This document shows positions 27,409-35,958 of a stretch of DNA of 64,000 bases, piece after piece. Position 1 is the first letter of the stretch. Each line of letters opens with the position of its first letter. The notes under the pieces are model-generated. The model worked only from the letters and a program-made list of their open reading frames with translations. It had not been told where the DNA came from and did no database searches. The stretch comes from Kribbella kalugense (GTDB lineage Bacteria > Actinomycetota > Actinomycetes > Propionibacteriales > Kribbellaceae), in contig NZ_SODF01000001.1 of the NCBI RefSeq assembly GCF_004365875.1, forward strand, positions 2,294,001 through 2,358,000, written 5' to 3'. The position numbers and the translations under genes are program-made.

Positions 27409-28446
27409 ATGAGTGACGAGGGATTAGCGCGGTCGCTGGCGGAGGTGCGGCGACTGCAGGCGGGAGCGTTCACACGGGCGCAGGCGATGGCGGACGGGAT
27501 CACAGACAAGGTATTGCGGCGGGGCTGCCGATTGCGGCAGCTGCAACGGGTCCACACCGGCGTGTACGTCGACTTCACCGGACCTCTGCCGTGGGAGACC
27601 AGGATGTGGGCCGCCTACCTGGCTTTGGGACCGGGGGCGGCGCTGACCGGTGAAACTGCCCTGCGCCGGTACGCCGTCACCGGTGACTGGCGAGACGATC
27701 GGGTCCAGCTCGCCGTACCGTATGGTCGGCGGGTCGATCCGCGACCCGGCATCACGATCAGTCGCCATCGCAACCTGATCTCGCTCCTGCACGGGTCTCG
27801 CGAACCACGCAGCGTGCGGCTGGACGTCGCGCTGCTGCTGACTGCGGGCGCAGAGCCAGATGTCGCTCGGCGAGCCGCCGTACTGCTCGACGCGTGCCGG
27901 CAGCGCATGACCACGCCCGTGCGGCTACTGGCTGAGCTGGACTCGTTGCCGCAACTCCCCGGACGCCGGATTCTCCGGAGGATCCTCGGTGACGCCGCCG
28001 AAGGCGTTCATTCCTTCCTCGAGCACGCATACCTCCGACGCGTCGAACGCGCCCACGGCCTACCGAGAGCCCAACGACAGGTCCGGGACTCGACCACGGG
28101 AGTCGCCGTCTATCGAGACGCCGAGTATGTGCCGTACGACGTCATCGTCGAGCTGGACGGGCAGGCCGGGCACGCGGACGTCATGAGCCGCTGGCGCGAC
28201 ATGACCAGGGACAACGCGGCAGCGACGAGCGGCAAAGTGACGTTGCGCTTCGGCTATCAACTCGTCAGTCGCCCCTGCGACGCGGCCGCACAGGTGACCG
28301 CCACTCTCCGGTACCGCGGTTGGCCCGGCTCACCCCGCCCCTGCTCCCCCGGCTGCTCGCTGACCTCGCGGGTCACTTCACCGGAGTGGGGAGGATTTCG
28401 GCCCGATACGGGCACACGATCCTCCCCAACCCTCGAAGTCAGGTGA
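27409..28446 (+). CDS. AbiEi-like antitoxin / DUF559-type protein
   Basis: A 345-residue protein. The N-terminal half has the winged-helix start of AbiEi-type antitoxin domains (FTRAQAMADGITDKVLRRG, QRVHTGVYVD, and LTGETALRRYAVTG). The C-terminal half, AEYVPYDVIVELDGQAGH with RDMTRDNAAATSGKVTLRFG, is the Vsr/DUF559 endonuclease-like fold with its E-x-D-G core. These are common in actinobacteria and have no proven role; defence is the usual guess, and no AbiEii toxin is next to it. The last 20 or so codons lie in copy B of the palindromic repeat, so the native C-terminus may once have been different. Confidence 0.75.
   Translation: MSDEGLARSLAEVRRLQAGAFTRAQAMADGITDKVLRRGCRLRQLQRVHTGVYVDFTGPLPWETRMWAAYLALGPGAALTGETALRRYAVTGDWRDDRVQLAVPYGRRVDPRPGITISRHRNLISLLHGSREPRSVRLDVALLLTAGAEPDVARRAAVLLDACRQRMTTPVRLLAELDSLPQLPGRRILRRILGDAAEGVHSFLEHAYLRRVERAHGLPRAQRQVRDSTTGVAVYRDAEYVPYDVIVELDGQAGHADVMSRWRDMTRDNAAATSGKVTLRFGYQLVSRPCDAAAQVTATLRYRGWPGSPRPCSPGCSLTSRVTSPEWGGFRPDTGTRSSPTLEVR
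28383..28430. repeat. nested palindromic repeat, copy B
   Basis: Arms TGGGGAGGAT (28387-28396) and ATCCTCCCCA (28419-28428) enclose an inner hairpin GCCCG-ATA-CGGGC (28401-28413). Sequence and layout match copy A at 27297-27346. This copy lies inside the 3' end of the AbiEi-type coding sequence, 16 bases before its stop. Confidence 0.8.
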
Positions 28447-28840
28447 GAGAGCTGGGGTCGGTGGGGACGTCTACGGCGTGGTCTTTGAGGACGGTTAGGG
28501 GGATGGTTTCTAGGGCTCGGGCGTGGGTGGAGGCCAGTACGACGGGGGCGGCGGCGCCGGCGTGGTGGGACTGGAGCCAGCGGGCGGCGACTACGCACCA
28601 GCGGTCGCCGGGTTCGAGGCCGGGGAAGTTGAACTCGGGGCGCGGGGTGATCAGGTCGTTCCCGATCGCGGCCTGGTGGGCGAGGAACTCAGCCGTCATC
28701 ACCGCGCAGACCGTGTGGCTGCCGAGGTCCTCGGGGCCGCTCGTGCAGCAGCCGTCCCGGTAGAAGCCGGTGACCGGGTCGGTCCCGCACTCCTCGAGCG
28801 GTTCGCCGAGAACGTTCAGGTCGGTGTCCACGGAATCCAT
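28439..28840 (-). CDS. DUF2237 family protein
   Basis: A 133-residue DUF2237 protein: NVLGEPLEECGTDPVTGFYRDGCC, then VCAVMTAEFL, and FPGLEPGDRWCVVAARW. Conserved cysteines and a histidine suggest a metal or redox site, but the function is unknown. The ATG at 28840 is favoured by GGAGAGG nine bases upstream; an ATG at 28849 abuts that site. The end overlaps the AbiEi-type gene by eight bases. Confidence 0.85.
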   Translation of the reverse strand: MDSVDTDLNVLGEPLEECGTDPVTGFYRDGCCTSGPEDLGSHTVCAVMTAEFLAHQAAIGNDLITPRPEFNFPGLEPGDRWCVVAARWLQSHHAGAAAPVVLASTHARALETIPLTVLKDHAVDVPTDPSSLT

Positions 28841-28908
28841 GCCGACCATCCTCTCCGGCGGCAGGCGGGAAAACGGTCAGCCGAGGTTCGTGTCGCTGAG
28901 CGAAGGGG

Positions 28909-29673
28909 TCAGCTGGCCTTGGTGTCGCCGAGGCGGAGGTGGGCGTCGACCGATTCGCCGGCCTTGATGAGTTCCTTGGCCTTGTCGGCGTACATGTCGA
29001 CGTACTCCTGGCCGGACAGCTCCATCAGCGCGTACATGATCTCGTCGGTGACGGAACGGAGTACGAACCGGTCGCGCTCCATCCCCTCGTAGCGGGAGAA
29101 GTCCAGCGGCTTGCCGAACGCGACGCCCGGGCGCACCTTCCGCGGCAGCAGCCGGCCGGGCTCACGGTAGAACAGGTTCGGCTTCATCCGGCCGGAGGGC
29201 TGGAGCTTGTCGGTGTCGATCATCGCGACCGGGATGACCGGGACGCCGGCCACGATCGCCATCCGGGCCACGCCGGTCTTGCCCTTGTACAGGCGGCCGT
29301 CGGGCGAGCGGGTGCCCTCCGGGTAGATCCCGAACAGGCCGCCCTTCTCGAGGATGCCGAGACCGGTGTTCAGCGCGGCCAGCGAGGCGCGCCCGCCGGA
29401 CCGGTCGATCGGGATCTGGCCCACCGAGCGGAAGAAGGTCGCGACCAGCTTGCCCTTGAGGCCGGGGCCGGTGAAGTACTCCGACTTGGCCGGGAACACG
29501 ATCTGCCGCGGTATCGAGACCGGCAGGAAGATCGAGTCGGAGAACGCGAGGTGGTTGCTGACCAGCAACGCCGGCCCGGAGGTCGGCACATGCTCGACGC
29601 CGGTCACCTTCGGCCGGAAGAGCAGGTTGATCAGTGGTGCGACCACGAACCGTCTGAGGAACAAGTACAGCAT
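28909..29673 (-). CDS. 1-acyl-sn-glycerol-3-phosphate acyltransferase (PlsC family)
   Basis: A 254-residue acyltransferase. NHLAFSD is the catalytic HX4D motif, FPAKSEYF and IPIDRSGG are the following blocks, and YPEGTRSPDG is the substrate-binding motif. A hydrophobic N-terminus binds it to the inner membrane face. It adds the second acyl chain to lysophosphatidate in phospholipid synthesis. In actinobacteria a PlsC gene is often close to the class II DAHP synthase gene, as here. Confidence 0.92.
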   Translation of the reverse strand: MLYLFLRRFVVAPLINLLFRPKVTGVEHVPTSGPALLVSNHLAFSDSIFLPVSIPRQIVFPAKSEYFTGPGLKGKLVATFFRSVGQIPIDRSGGRASLAALNTGLGILEKGGLFGIYPEGTRSPDGRLYKGKTGVARMAIVAGVPVIPVAMIDTDKLQPSGRMKPNLFYREPGRLLPRKVRPGVAFGKPLDFSRYEGMERDRFVLRSVTDEIMYALMELSGQEYVDMYADKAKELIKAGESVDAHLRLGDTKAS

Positions 29674-30043
29674 CCGTCTCGACCTCCGTCACTCGCCCGA
29701 CAATCACCCGACTGTGCCCGAAAGCGGCCCGGCAACCCTCACCAGCCATCCTCGGCCGTACCCTCTTCCGGCACCAGTGCCCGCCGGTGGCGGTCAGGCG
29801 ACAACCTCGGCGCGCCGACCGTTCCGGTGCGGACACTACGTTCCAGCTTCCCCCTCAGGCAATGTCACCGCCAGGAATGTGGGTGTTGCTCACCGTGTTG
29901 TCACCTGGATGCAGACTGGAAGCAGCCTGTACCTCGTCGTGCCAGACGTGTCTTGACGAGGTACTTGATGCGACCATTGAGTGACGCTCGGACCCTGATC
30001 GGTCCGGGCGTCTGTGAGGACCGTGAGCGGCGAGGAGTCGAGC
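29674..30043. other. 370-base divergent spacer
   Basis: This stretch separates the divergent acyltransferase and alpha/beta hydrolase genes. It should contain both promoters. The only strong structure is the nested inverted repeat at 29930-29963. No small gene is convincing. Confidence 0.5.
29930..29963. promoter_or_regulatory. nested inverted repeat upstream of a hydrolase gene
   Basis: TACCTCGTC (29930-29938) and GACGAGGTA (29955-29963) are perfect 9-bp complements. The 16-base loop contains AGAC-GT-GTCT. It is 80 bases before the hydrolase start, with no T run on either side. An operator for a dimeric repressor is the likeliest reading. Confidence 0.5.
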
Positions 30044-30832
30044 GTGCCAGTGCAAGCCCACGCGGCGGAGTTTCGCAGCCCGGGGACCGGGGAGAACGCC
30101 GCTGTCGGAGTCCTGCTGAGTCACGGGTTCACCGGCTCGCCGGTCTCGATGCGCCCGTTCGGCGAGCACTTGGCCGCTGAGGGGTACGGCGTCGCAGTAC
30201 CGCGGCTGCCCGGACACGGGACCACTTGGCAAGAGATGAACACGACCGGCTGGCCGGACTGGTACGCCGTACTCGACAAAGAGTTGGACCGGTTGCGCAA
30301 GGAGCACGACCAGGTGTTCCTGGTCGGCCTGTCGATGGGCGGCTGTCTGGTACTGCGGCTGGCCGAGCAGCACGGTGTCGACATATCTGGTCTGGTCCTG
30401 ATCAACCCGTCGGTCCGGACCGATGACAAGCGGCTGGCGGTGCTGCCGGTGCTGTCGCGGTTGGTTCCGTCGTTCCCAGGCATCACGAACGACATCAAGA
30501 AGCAGGGCGCGGACGAGTACGGGTATGACCGGATGCCGCTGCGCGCACTGCTGTCGCTGTCGAAGCTCTGGAAGCTGACTCGTGCGGATTTGGCCGAAGT
30601 CACGCAGCCGGTGCTGTTGTTCCGCAGTACTGTCGATCATGTGGTGGAGCCGAGCTCGGGGCGGACGGTGCTGTCGTCGATCTCGTCCCGCGATGTGACC
30701 CAGACCCTGCTCGAGGACAGCTATCACGTGGCAACTCTGGACAACGACGCACCGCGGATCTTCGCGGACACGTCAGCCTTCATCCGCCGGCTCAGCGAGA
30801 ACGGGCACCCGGGCGGCAGCAGCGATGCGTGA
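30044..30832 (+). CDS. carboxylesterase / monoacylglycerol lipase-like alpha/beta hydrolase
   Basis: A 262-residue protein close in pattern to Est30-type carboxylesterases: LLSHGFTGSPVSMRP (oxyanion loop), GLSMGGCLVLRLA (nucleophile elbow), RSTVDHVV (acid) and SYHVATLDND (histidine). No signal peptide is seen. The GTG at 30044 is chosen because GAGGAG lies six bases upstream; a GTG at 30014 is in frame. It precedes the PlsC gene on the opposite strand, so a lipid ester substrate is plausible. It overlaps the next gene by eight bases. Confidence 0.85.
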   Translation: MPVQAHAAEFRSPGTGENAAVGVLLSHGFTGSPVSMRPFGEHLAAEGYGVAVPRLPGHGTTWQEMNTTGWPDWYAVLDKELDRLRKEHDQVFLVGLSMGGCLVLRLAEQHGVDISGLVLINPSVRTDDKRLAVLPVLSRLVPSFPGITNDIKKQGADEYGYDRMPLRALLSLSKLWKLTRADLAEVTQPVLLFRSTVDHVVEPSSGRTVLSSISSRDVTQTLLEDSYHVATLDNDAPRIFADTSAFIRRLSENGHPGGSSDA

Positions 30833-31562
30833 CAACGGACTGACGGCGGCGTCGTACACGTCGCTCGGGAGGATCGACCCGTTGATCGCGGAGCCGGTGC
30901 TGGACGCACTCGCCGCGGCCGGCATCGCGGCGTACTGCGAGAACCAGAGCGAGGCGCGTACGCCGGACCAGAGCGAAGCCCGTGCACCCGAGGAGCCGCA
31001 GGAGCCCGAGGAATCGGTCCGGATACCGGTCGGGTACGACGAGATCTTCGTCGACGCAGCCGAGGTCGAAAAGGCCCGCCCGGTGATCGACCGCAGTACC
31101 GAGGACGCGGAGTGGCAGTCGCTGGTCGAGCAGTTCGGCCAGCCGTCCGCGCCCGGCCACGACGGCGGCGAGGACCCGGTCCCGCGGTGGCCGGCGAGCG
31201 AGGATGTCGACGAGAAGTACGAACCGCTGATCGACGTACCGTCCGGGCTCACCGTCCAGGACACACCGGACGAGGACGACGAGGACACCAAGCCGGCGAA
31301 GAAGGCCGACGACCCGCACGACCACTTCGTCCCGCCGGAGCCGCCGCGCGGACCGCGGCTGGACTGGATCAGCCGGCTCGCCTGGCTCGGTCTGCTCGGC
31401 GGTCCGCTGCTGCTGATCGCGGCCGCCGTGCTCGACTTCGGCACCGGCCGGATCACCACGCTCGCCGTGACCGGATTCATCGGCGGATTCCTCACGCTGG
31501 TGCTCCGGATGAAGGACCGTCTTCCTCCGGGAGACGGCGGCGACGACGGGGCGGTCGTCTGA
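30825..31562 (+). CDS. membrane protein with DUF2007-like N-terminus
   Basis: A 245-residue protein. Residues of about 15-90 look like a DUF2007/PII-type signalling fold (PLIAEPVLDALAAAGIAAYC ... IFVDAAEVEKARPVID). A long acidic, proline-rich linker follows, then two membrane helices at about 183-202 and 206-225 and a short charged tail. No function is known. It overlaps the upstream hydrolase gene by eight bases, so they are cotranscribed. Confidence 0.65.
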   Translation: MRDNGLTAASYTSLGRIDPLIAEPVLDALAAAGIAAYCENQSEARTPDQSEARAPEEPQEPEESVRIPVGYDEIFVDAAEVEKARPVIDRSTEDAEWQSLVEQFGQPSAPGHDGGEDPVPRWPASEDVDEKYEPLIDVPSGLTVQDTPDEDDEDTKPAKKADDPHDHFVPPEPPRGPRLDWISRLAWLGLLGGPLLLIAAAVLDFGTGRITTLAVTGFIGGFLTLVLRMKDRLPPGDGGDDGAVV

Positions 31563-31576
31563 GCTAGCATTCGGAT

Positions 31577-31593
31577 CGTCGGACAATCCGACG
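31577..31593. terminator. short perfect hairpin between genes
   Basis: CGTCGGA-CAA-TCCGACG is a perfect 7-bp stem with a 3-base loop. It begins 15 bases after the membrane-protein stop and ends 21 bases before the next GTG. A weak terminator is the simplest reading; a 5' regulatory hairpin for the next gene is equally possible. Confidence 0.4.
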
Positions 31594-31614
31594 AGTCCCG
31601 AGGGAGGGTACCCC

Positions 31615-32844
31615 GTGCAGGTCACCGAGACCGTCGAGATCACCGGCCACCTGATGGACTCCGGGCTGCTGTCCCGGGTCCTCGACGACATCCGCGGGTA
31701 CGGCGGCGAGTACACGCTGGACAAGTTCGACCTCGGCTACGACAAGGACGACCCGTCCACGGTCCGGATGACGGTCGGCGCGGACGACGAGGAGTCGCTG
31801 CAGCGGCTGCTGATGCGGATCCAGACCAAGGGCGCGAACCTGGTCGACCCCGGTACGCCGGAGATCACCGAGGTCTCGCAGGACGGCGTGTTCCCGGACG
31901 GGTTCTACTCGACCACGAACCTGCCGACGAGCGTGCGGCTCGGCGGCCACTGGGTTCTCGTGCAGAACCCGGAGATGGACTGCGGGCTGATCGTCGAGGG
32001 TGACGTCGTACGGACGATCCCGATGTCCGACGTCCGCGCCGGGATGCGGATCATCACCAGCGCGCAGGGCGTCCGGGTCACTCCCCCGATCGTGACGAGC
32101 ACCGAGGACGGGTTCGGCTTCATGGAGTCGGACGTGTCGTCGGAGAAGCCGCAGCGGGTCCTGGTCAAGCAGGTCGCGGACGGCATGCGTGAGGCGAAGG
32201 CGAACGGTCAGAAGGTCCTCTGGGTCGGCGGCCCGGGCATCGTGCACACCGGTGCCGCGCCGGCGATGGTCGCGATCGTCGAGGCCGGGTACGTCGATGT
32301 GCTGTTCGCCGGCAATGCGCTCGCGACCCACGACATCGAGTCGTCGCTGTACGGTACGTCGCTCGGCGTCGACCTGGCCCGTGGTCGCGGGGTGGAGCAC
32401 GGGCACGAGCACCACATCCGCGCGATCAACACGATCCGCAAGGCCGGGTCGATCAAGGCCGCTGTCGAGCAGGGCGTGCTCACCTCGGGCGTGATGCACG
32501 CGCTGGTGAAGAAGGGCGGGAAGTTCGTGCTGGTCGGGTCGGTGCGCGACGACGGGCCGCTGCCCGATGTCTACACCGACGTACTCGAGGGTCAGCGTGC
32601 GATGCGGGCCGAACTGGACGGCGTCGGGTACTGCCTGATGGCCGCGACCATGCTGCACTCGGTTGCCACTGGCAACATCCTGCCGGCGTCGATCCCGTTG
32701 ACCTGCGTGGACATCAACCCGGCCACCGTGACCAAGCTCGCCGACCGCGGTTCGTCGCAGGCGCGCGGGATCGTCACCGACGTCGGCCTGTTCATCGAGC
32801 ACCTGGCCCGCGAGCTGTCGCCGTCGTACGCCGACTTGAAGTGA
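31615..32844 (+). CDS. TIGR00300/LOR-SDH-domain protein, ornithine cyclodeaminase-like
   Basis: A 409-residue protein. The N-terminal domain (EITGHLMDSGLLSRVLD) is the LOR/SDH conserved domain. The C-terminal part (LWVGGPGIVHTGAAPAM, VLFAGNALATHDIE, GHEHHIRAINTIR) is the nucleotide-binding domain of archaeal-type ornithine cyclodeaminases and of cyanobacterial AgrE. It probably converts ornithine to proline with release of ammonia. The start is a GTG at 31615 after GGGAGGG. The domain arrangement is complete but lacks the arginine dihydrolase part of AgrE. The assignment rests on family recall. Confidence 0.75.
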   Translation: MQVTETVEITGHLMDSGLLSRVLDDIRGYGGEYTLDKFDLGYDKDDPSTVRMTVGADDEESLQRLLMRIQTKGANLVDPGTPEITEVSQDGVFPDGFYSTTNLPTSVRLGGHWVLVQNPEMDCGLIVEGDVVRTIPMSDVRAGMRIITSAQGVRVTPPIVTSTEDGFGFMESDVSSEKPQRVLVKQVADGMREAKANGQKVLWVGGPGIVHTGAAPAMVAIVEAGYVDVLFAGNALATHDIESSLYGTSLGVDLARGRGVEHGHEHHIRAINTIRKAGSIKAAVEQGVLTSGVMHALVKKGGKFVLVGSVRDDGPLPDVYTDVLEGQRAMRAELDGVGYCLMAATMLHSVATGNILPASIPLTCVDINPATVTKLADRGSSQARGIVTDVGLFIEHLARELSPSYADLK

Positions 32845-32869
32845 CCCTGTCGGCGTACAGGCTGGTGTC

Positions 32870-33280
32870 ATGGTGAGTGAGGACTTCGAGTCGTTCCTGC
32901 GCCGCTTCGAGGAGGCCAACACCGCGTTCGTGAACGGCGACCCGTCGCTGTGGCTGCCGCTGGTGTCACACAGCGAGCAGACCTCGATCTTCGGCGGCTT
33001 CGGCGGCCAGGAAGTCGGCTGGTCCGAGATCGGCCCACGCTACGAGTGGGCGTCGTCACAGTTCCGGCCGAGCGGCGCGAAGGTCGAGTTCGAATACCTG
33101 GACAAGCACGCCGGCGCCGAGGTGGCGTACTCCGTCACGATCGAGCGCTGCACGGTCCAGTACGCCGACCGTCCCGGCGACCACCCGCACATCCTGCGCG
33201 CCACGATGATCTTCCGCGACGAGCCCGACGGCTGGAAAATCGTCCACCGCCACGGCGACCCCCTAGTCCCGAAGGCCTAG
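32870..33280 (+). CDS. SnoaL/NTF2-like (DUF4440-type) protein
   Basis: A 136-residue NTF2-fold protein. FLRRFEEANTAFVNGDPSLW is the opening helix, and VAYSVTIERCTVQ and ILRATMIFRDEPDGWKIVHRH form the curved sheet with its conserved final strands. Such proteins are ligand-binding or isomerase/hydratase domains, and the role here is unknown. It starts 25 bases after the TIGR00300-type gene. Confidence 0.75.
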   Translation: MVSEDFESFLRRFEEANTAFVNGDPSLWLPLVSHSEQTSIFGGFGGQEVGWSEIGPRYEWASSQFRPSGAKVEFEYLDKHAGAEVAYSVTIERCTVQYADRPGDHPHILRATMIFRDEPDGWKIVHRHGDPLVPKA

Positions 33281-33317
33281 CGAGCGTGATTCGCCGGCAC
33301 GGTGTTGGATGGGGTCC

Positions 33318-34067
33318 ATGACCGAACTCGTACACCTGCAAGTGGCCGACGGCGTCGCGACGATCACGCTCGACTCGCCGCACAACAAGAACGCGCTGTC
33401 GCAGCAGTTGACGGGTGAGTTGCTCGAGCAGCTGGACGCGGCCGGGGCGGACGATGCGGTGCGGGTGGTCGTAGTTCGGTCGGCGCTGGATGTGTTTTGT
33501 TCTGGTGCAGACCTGTCCGAGGCGACGACGGTGGGGATGGGCGTCGGGGCGCAGCGGATGGTCGACGTACAGCGGGCGATCGTCGCGAACCCGAAGCCGG
33601 TGGTCGCGCGGGTGGCCGGGCCGGTTCGGGCGGGCGGGATCGGGATGGTCGCGGCGGCCGATATCAGTGTTGCCGGGGAGAGTGCGACGTTCGCGTTGAC
33701 CGAGGTACGGCTGGGGCTTGCGGCGGCGACGATCTCGCTGACCGTCCTTCCACGGCTGACGGACCGCGCGGCGGCGTACACCTTCCTGACCGGCAACGCG
33801 TTCGACGCACTCGAGGCGGCGCGGCTCGGCCTGCTCACGCTGACGGTCCCCGACAGCGACCTCGACGAGGCCGTCGACACCGTGCTCGCGTCTCTGCTGA
33901 AGGGCGTTCCGCAAGGGCTGCGCGAGACCAAGAAGCTGCTCAACCGCGACTTGCTCGCCGACATCGATGCCCGCGGCAAGGATCTCGCGGAACTGTCGGC
34001 CAGCCTGTTCGGCTCCTCCGCGGCCCAGGAAGCGATGCTCGCCTTCCTCAACCGCCGCAACCGCTGA
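33318..34067 (+). CDS. enoyl-CoA hydratase/isomerase family protein
   Basis: A 249-residue crotonase-fold protein. DSPHNKNALSQQL, VFCSGADLSE (CoA adenine and oxyanion-hole loop), ARVAGPVRAGGIGMVAAADISV (second oxyanion loop) and FALTEVRLGL match the family. The usual catalytic glutamate of the TEVRLG block is present. It probably works in beta-oxidation or amino-acid breakdown. The ATG at 33318 has GGATGGGG correctly placed; an ATG at 33309 is in frame. Confidence 0.88.
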   Translation: MTELVHLQVADGVATITLDSPHNKNALSQQLTGELLEQLDAAGADDAVRVVVVRSALDVFCSGADLSEATTVGMGVGAQRMVDVQRAIVANPKPVVARVAGPVRAGGIGMVAAADISVAGESATFALTEVRLGLAAATISLTVLPRLTDRAAAYTFLTGNAFDALEAARLGLLTLTVPDSDLDEAVDTVLASLLKGVPQGLRETKKLLNRDLLADIDARGKDLAELSASLFGSSAAQEAMLAFLNRRNR

Positions 34068-34068
34068 T

Positions 34069-34761
34069 TCAGGACCTGATTTCCACCAGGAGCGGCAGGT
34101 GGTCTGAGGCGGCGGCCAGGTCCTCGCGAGTTGCCGGGATGTGGCGGCGGCGGCCGTTCAGCCCAGGTGTGAGTTCGGCGGCGTCGATGCGTTTGTGGGG
34201 CGTGGTGGAGTTGAAGGTCGGGCCGGCGTCCAGGTCGACGAGGCCTTCCTCGGCCAGGCGTTTCCAGATCGGGCCGTCGGGCTCTTCGTTGACGTCGCCG
34301 GCCAGCAGGTACGGCGTACCGAAAGAGCGGCACAGCGTCAGGACCTGAGCGATCTCATGCACCCGGCCACGGGGATGCAGGCCCAGGTGGCAAACGACGA
34401 CAGCTAGTCGGGTCGAGCCCAGGACAACTACACCGCCGACCGCGCCACCGGGGAGCTGGGTGGCGATGAAGTTCAGTCGGCGGCGGATGAACGGGCGCCA
34501 GATCCGCCGGCCGCGGATGCCGGTCAGATCGATGCCGTCGGCAACCAGGATCGCGTTCCGGGCCGACGCCGCGACGTACCGCATGCCGAACGTCGCCGCC
34601 ATCGCGCGACGCTTCCGCCGAGTCCCCCACCAGGTCGGCGCTTCCTGCACCAGCATCACGTCCGGCGCGCACGCCTTCACCACCCGGGCGAGCGCCGTAC
34701 GGTCGTCGCCCCAGCGGTGCACGTTGTACGACAACACCCGCAGCGGCGGGCTGTCACTCAT
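34069..34761 (-). CDS. endonuclease/exonuclease/phosphatase-family protein
   Basis: A 230-residue EEP-fold metal hydrolase. VLSYNVHRWGDD gives the N-terminal asparagine, VMLVQEAP the metal glutamate, VVVCHLGLHPRGR a catalytic histidine, LLAGDVNEEPDG the DxN motif, and AASDHLPLLVEI the C-terminal SDH. The substrate (nucleic acid, inositol phosphate or sphingolipid) cannot be decided. Its start overlaps the stop of the upstream ROK kinase gene by four bases. Confidence 0.88.
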   Translation of the reverse strand: MSDSPPLRVLSYNVHRWGDDRTALARVVKACAPDVMLVQEAPTWWGTRRKRRAMAATFGMRYVAASARNAILVADGIDLTGIRGRRIWRPFIRRRLNFIATQLPGGAVGGVVVLGSTRLAVVVCHLGLHPRGRVHEIAQVLTLCRSFGTPYLLAGDVNEEPDGPIWKRLAEEGLVDLDAGPTFNSTTPHKRIDAAELTPGLNGRRRHIPATREDLAAASDHLPLLVEIRS

Positions 34762-35900
34762 CCGTCGGTGTCGCCGTTCAGATCAGCCGGGTGCAGGTCC
34801 GCGTCCTGCGCCGCCGCCCGCATCCCGGTACGGCGTCCTGCCGACTTCCGAGCCGCCCTGTCCAAGCGGGTCGACCGGCCACGCGCAGCCGCCGTCTTCG
34901 CCGTCACCGCGGTCGTCTTGACCCGAACCCGGCGCAACCAGGTCGCCTCTTCGCGCGCCAGGTCGGCCGCACCGACCAGGCCAGCCTCCGGGCCGAGCAC
35001 CGCGCGAACGATCCGCGCCTCCGGCCGGAACCCGCGACCGGTCAGCGTCCTCTTGAACGCCTCGCGAGCCGGTGCCAGCAGCAGCTCACCCGCATCGGAC
35101 ACGCCACCACCGATCACGAACGTGCCGGGGTCCAGCGCGGCGGCCAGGTTCGCGAGGCCGATGCCGAGCCATCGGCCGACGTCCTCGAGCAGCTCGACCG
35201 CAACCGGGTCGCCGTCCTTGGCCAGCTCGGTCACCATCGGTCCGTTGATCTTCCGCGGATCGCCACCGGCCGCACGCAGCAGGTTGTGCGCGACCGGCGA
35301 GCCGGACAGCGCCAGCTCGCGGGCCTCGCGGGTGAGCGCGTTGCCGGACGCGTACTGCTCCCAGCAGCCGCGGTTCCCGCACTCGCAGCGATGACCGCCG
35401 GGGACGACCTGCATGTGGCCGAACTCGCCCGCGATGCCGAACTTCCCGCGCTGCAAGGCGCCGTCGTTCAGGATTGCGCCGCCGATGCCGGTCCCGAGCG
35501 TCACGCAGACCAGATGGCTCTCGCCCTGCCCGCCGCCGAAGCGCCACTCCGACCACGCGGCCGCGTTGGCATCGTTCTCCACCACGACCGGTAGACCGAG
35601 GCGGCGCTCGACCGCATCCCGTAGCGGCTCGTGCCGCCAGGCGAGGTGCGGCGCGAAGAGCACCGACGACCGCGTCCCGTCGACGAACCCGGCGGCGCCG
35701 ATTCCGACCGCGATCACGTCATGCCGGGACTCCAGGTCGCGGACGATCTCCGCGATCGCGTCCTCGGTCTCCTTCGGGTCCGTCGTCGGCGTGTCCCGCC
35801 GCAACCGGTCCAGAATGTTGGCCTCCGGGTCGACCACTCCGGCAGCGACCTTCGTGCCGCCGATGTCGATCCCGATCGTCAGAGCCTGTGTCAGAGCCAA
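34758..35900 (-). CDS. ROK-family glucokinase with basic C-terminal tail
   Basis: A 380-residue ROK kinase. LTIGIDIGGTKVAAG is the phosphate-1 motif, VVENDANAAAWSE contains the catalytic aspartate, and LGTGIGGAILNDG is phosphate-2. HRCECGNRGCWEQYASG is the ROK zinc/signature motif, and VIGGGVSDAGELLL binds adenosine. It phosphorylates glucose or a related hexose. After about residue 315 there is a basic Ala/Arg/Lys-rich extension of about 65 residues that the next-door paralogue lacks. It is the first of two tandem ROK genes and is coupled to the EEP gene. Confidence 0.92.
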   Translation of the reverse strand: MALTQALTIGIDIGGTKVAAGVVDPEANILDRLRRDTPTTDPKETEDAIAEIVRDLESRHDVIAVGIGAAGFVDGTRSSVLFAPHLAWRHEPLRDAVERRLGLPVVVENDANAAAWSEWRFGGGQGESHLVCVTLGTGIGGAILNDGALQRGKFGIAGEFGHMQVVPGGHRCECGNRGCWEQYASGNALTREARELALSGSPVAHNLLRAAGGDPRKINGPMVTELAKDGDPVAVELLEDVGRWLGIGLANLAAALDPGTFVIGGGVSDAGELLLAPAREAFKRTLTGRGFRPEARIVRAVLGPEAGLVGAADLAREEATWLRRVRVKTTAVTAKTAAARGRSTRLDRAARKSAGRRTGMRAAAQDADLHPADLNGDTDG

Positions 35901-35958
35901 GGTTCGACCTTCCTCGCGGTACCCCCGGTCCCCAGTCCAGTATCCCTGGTCAGGACAA

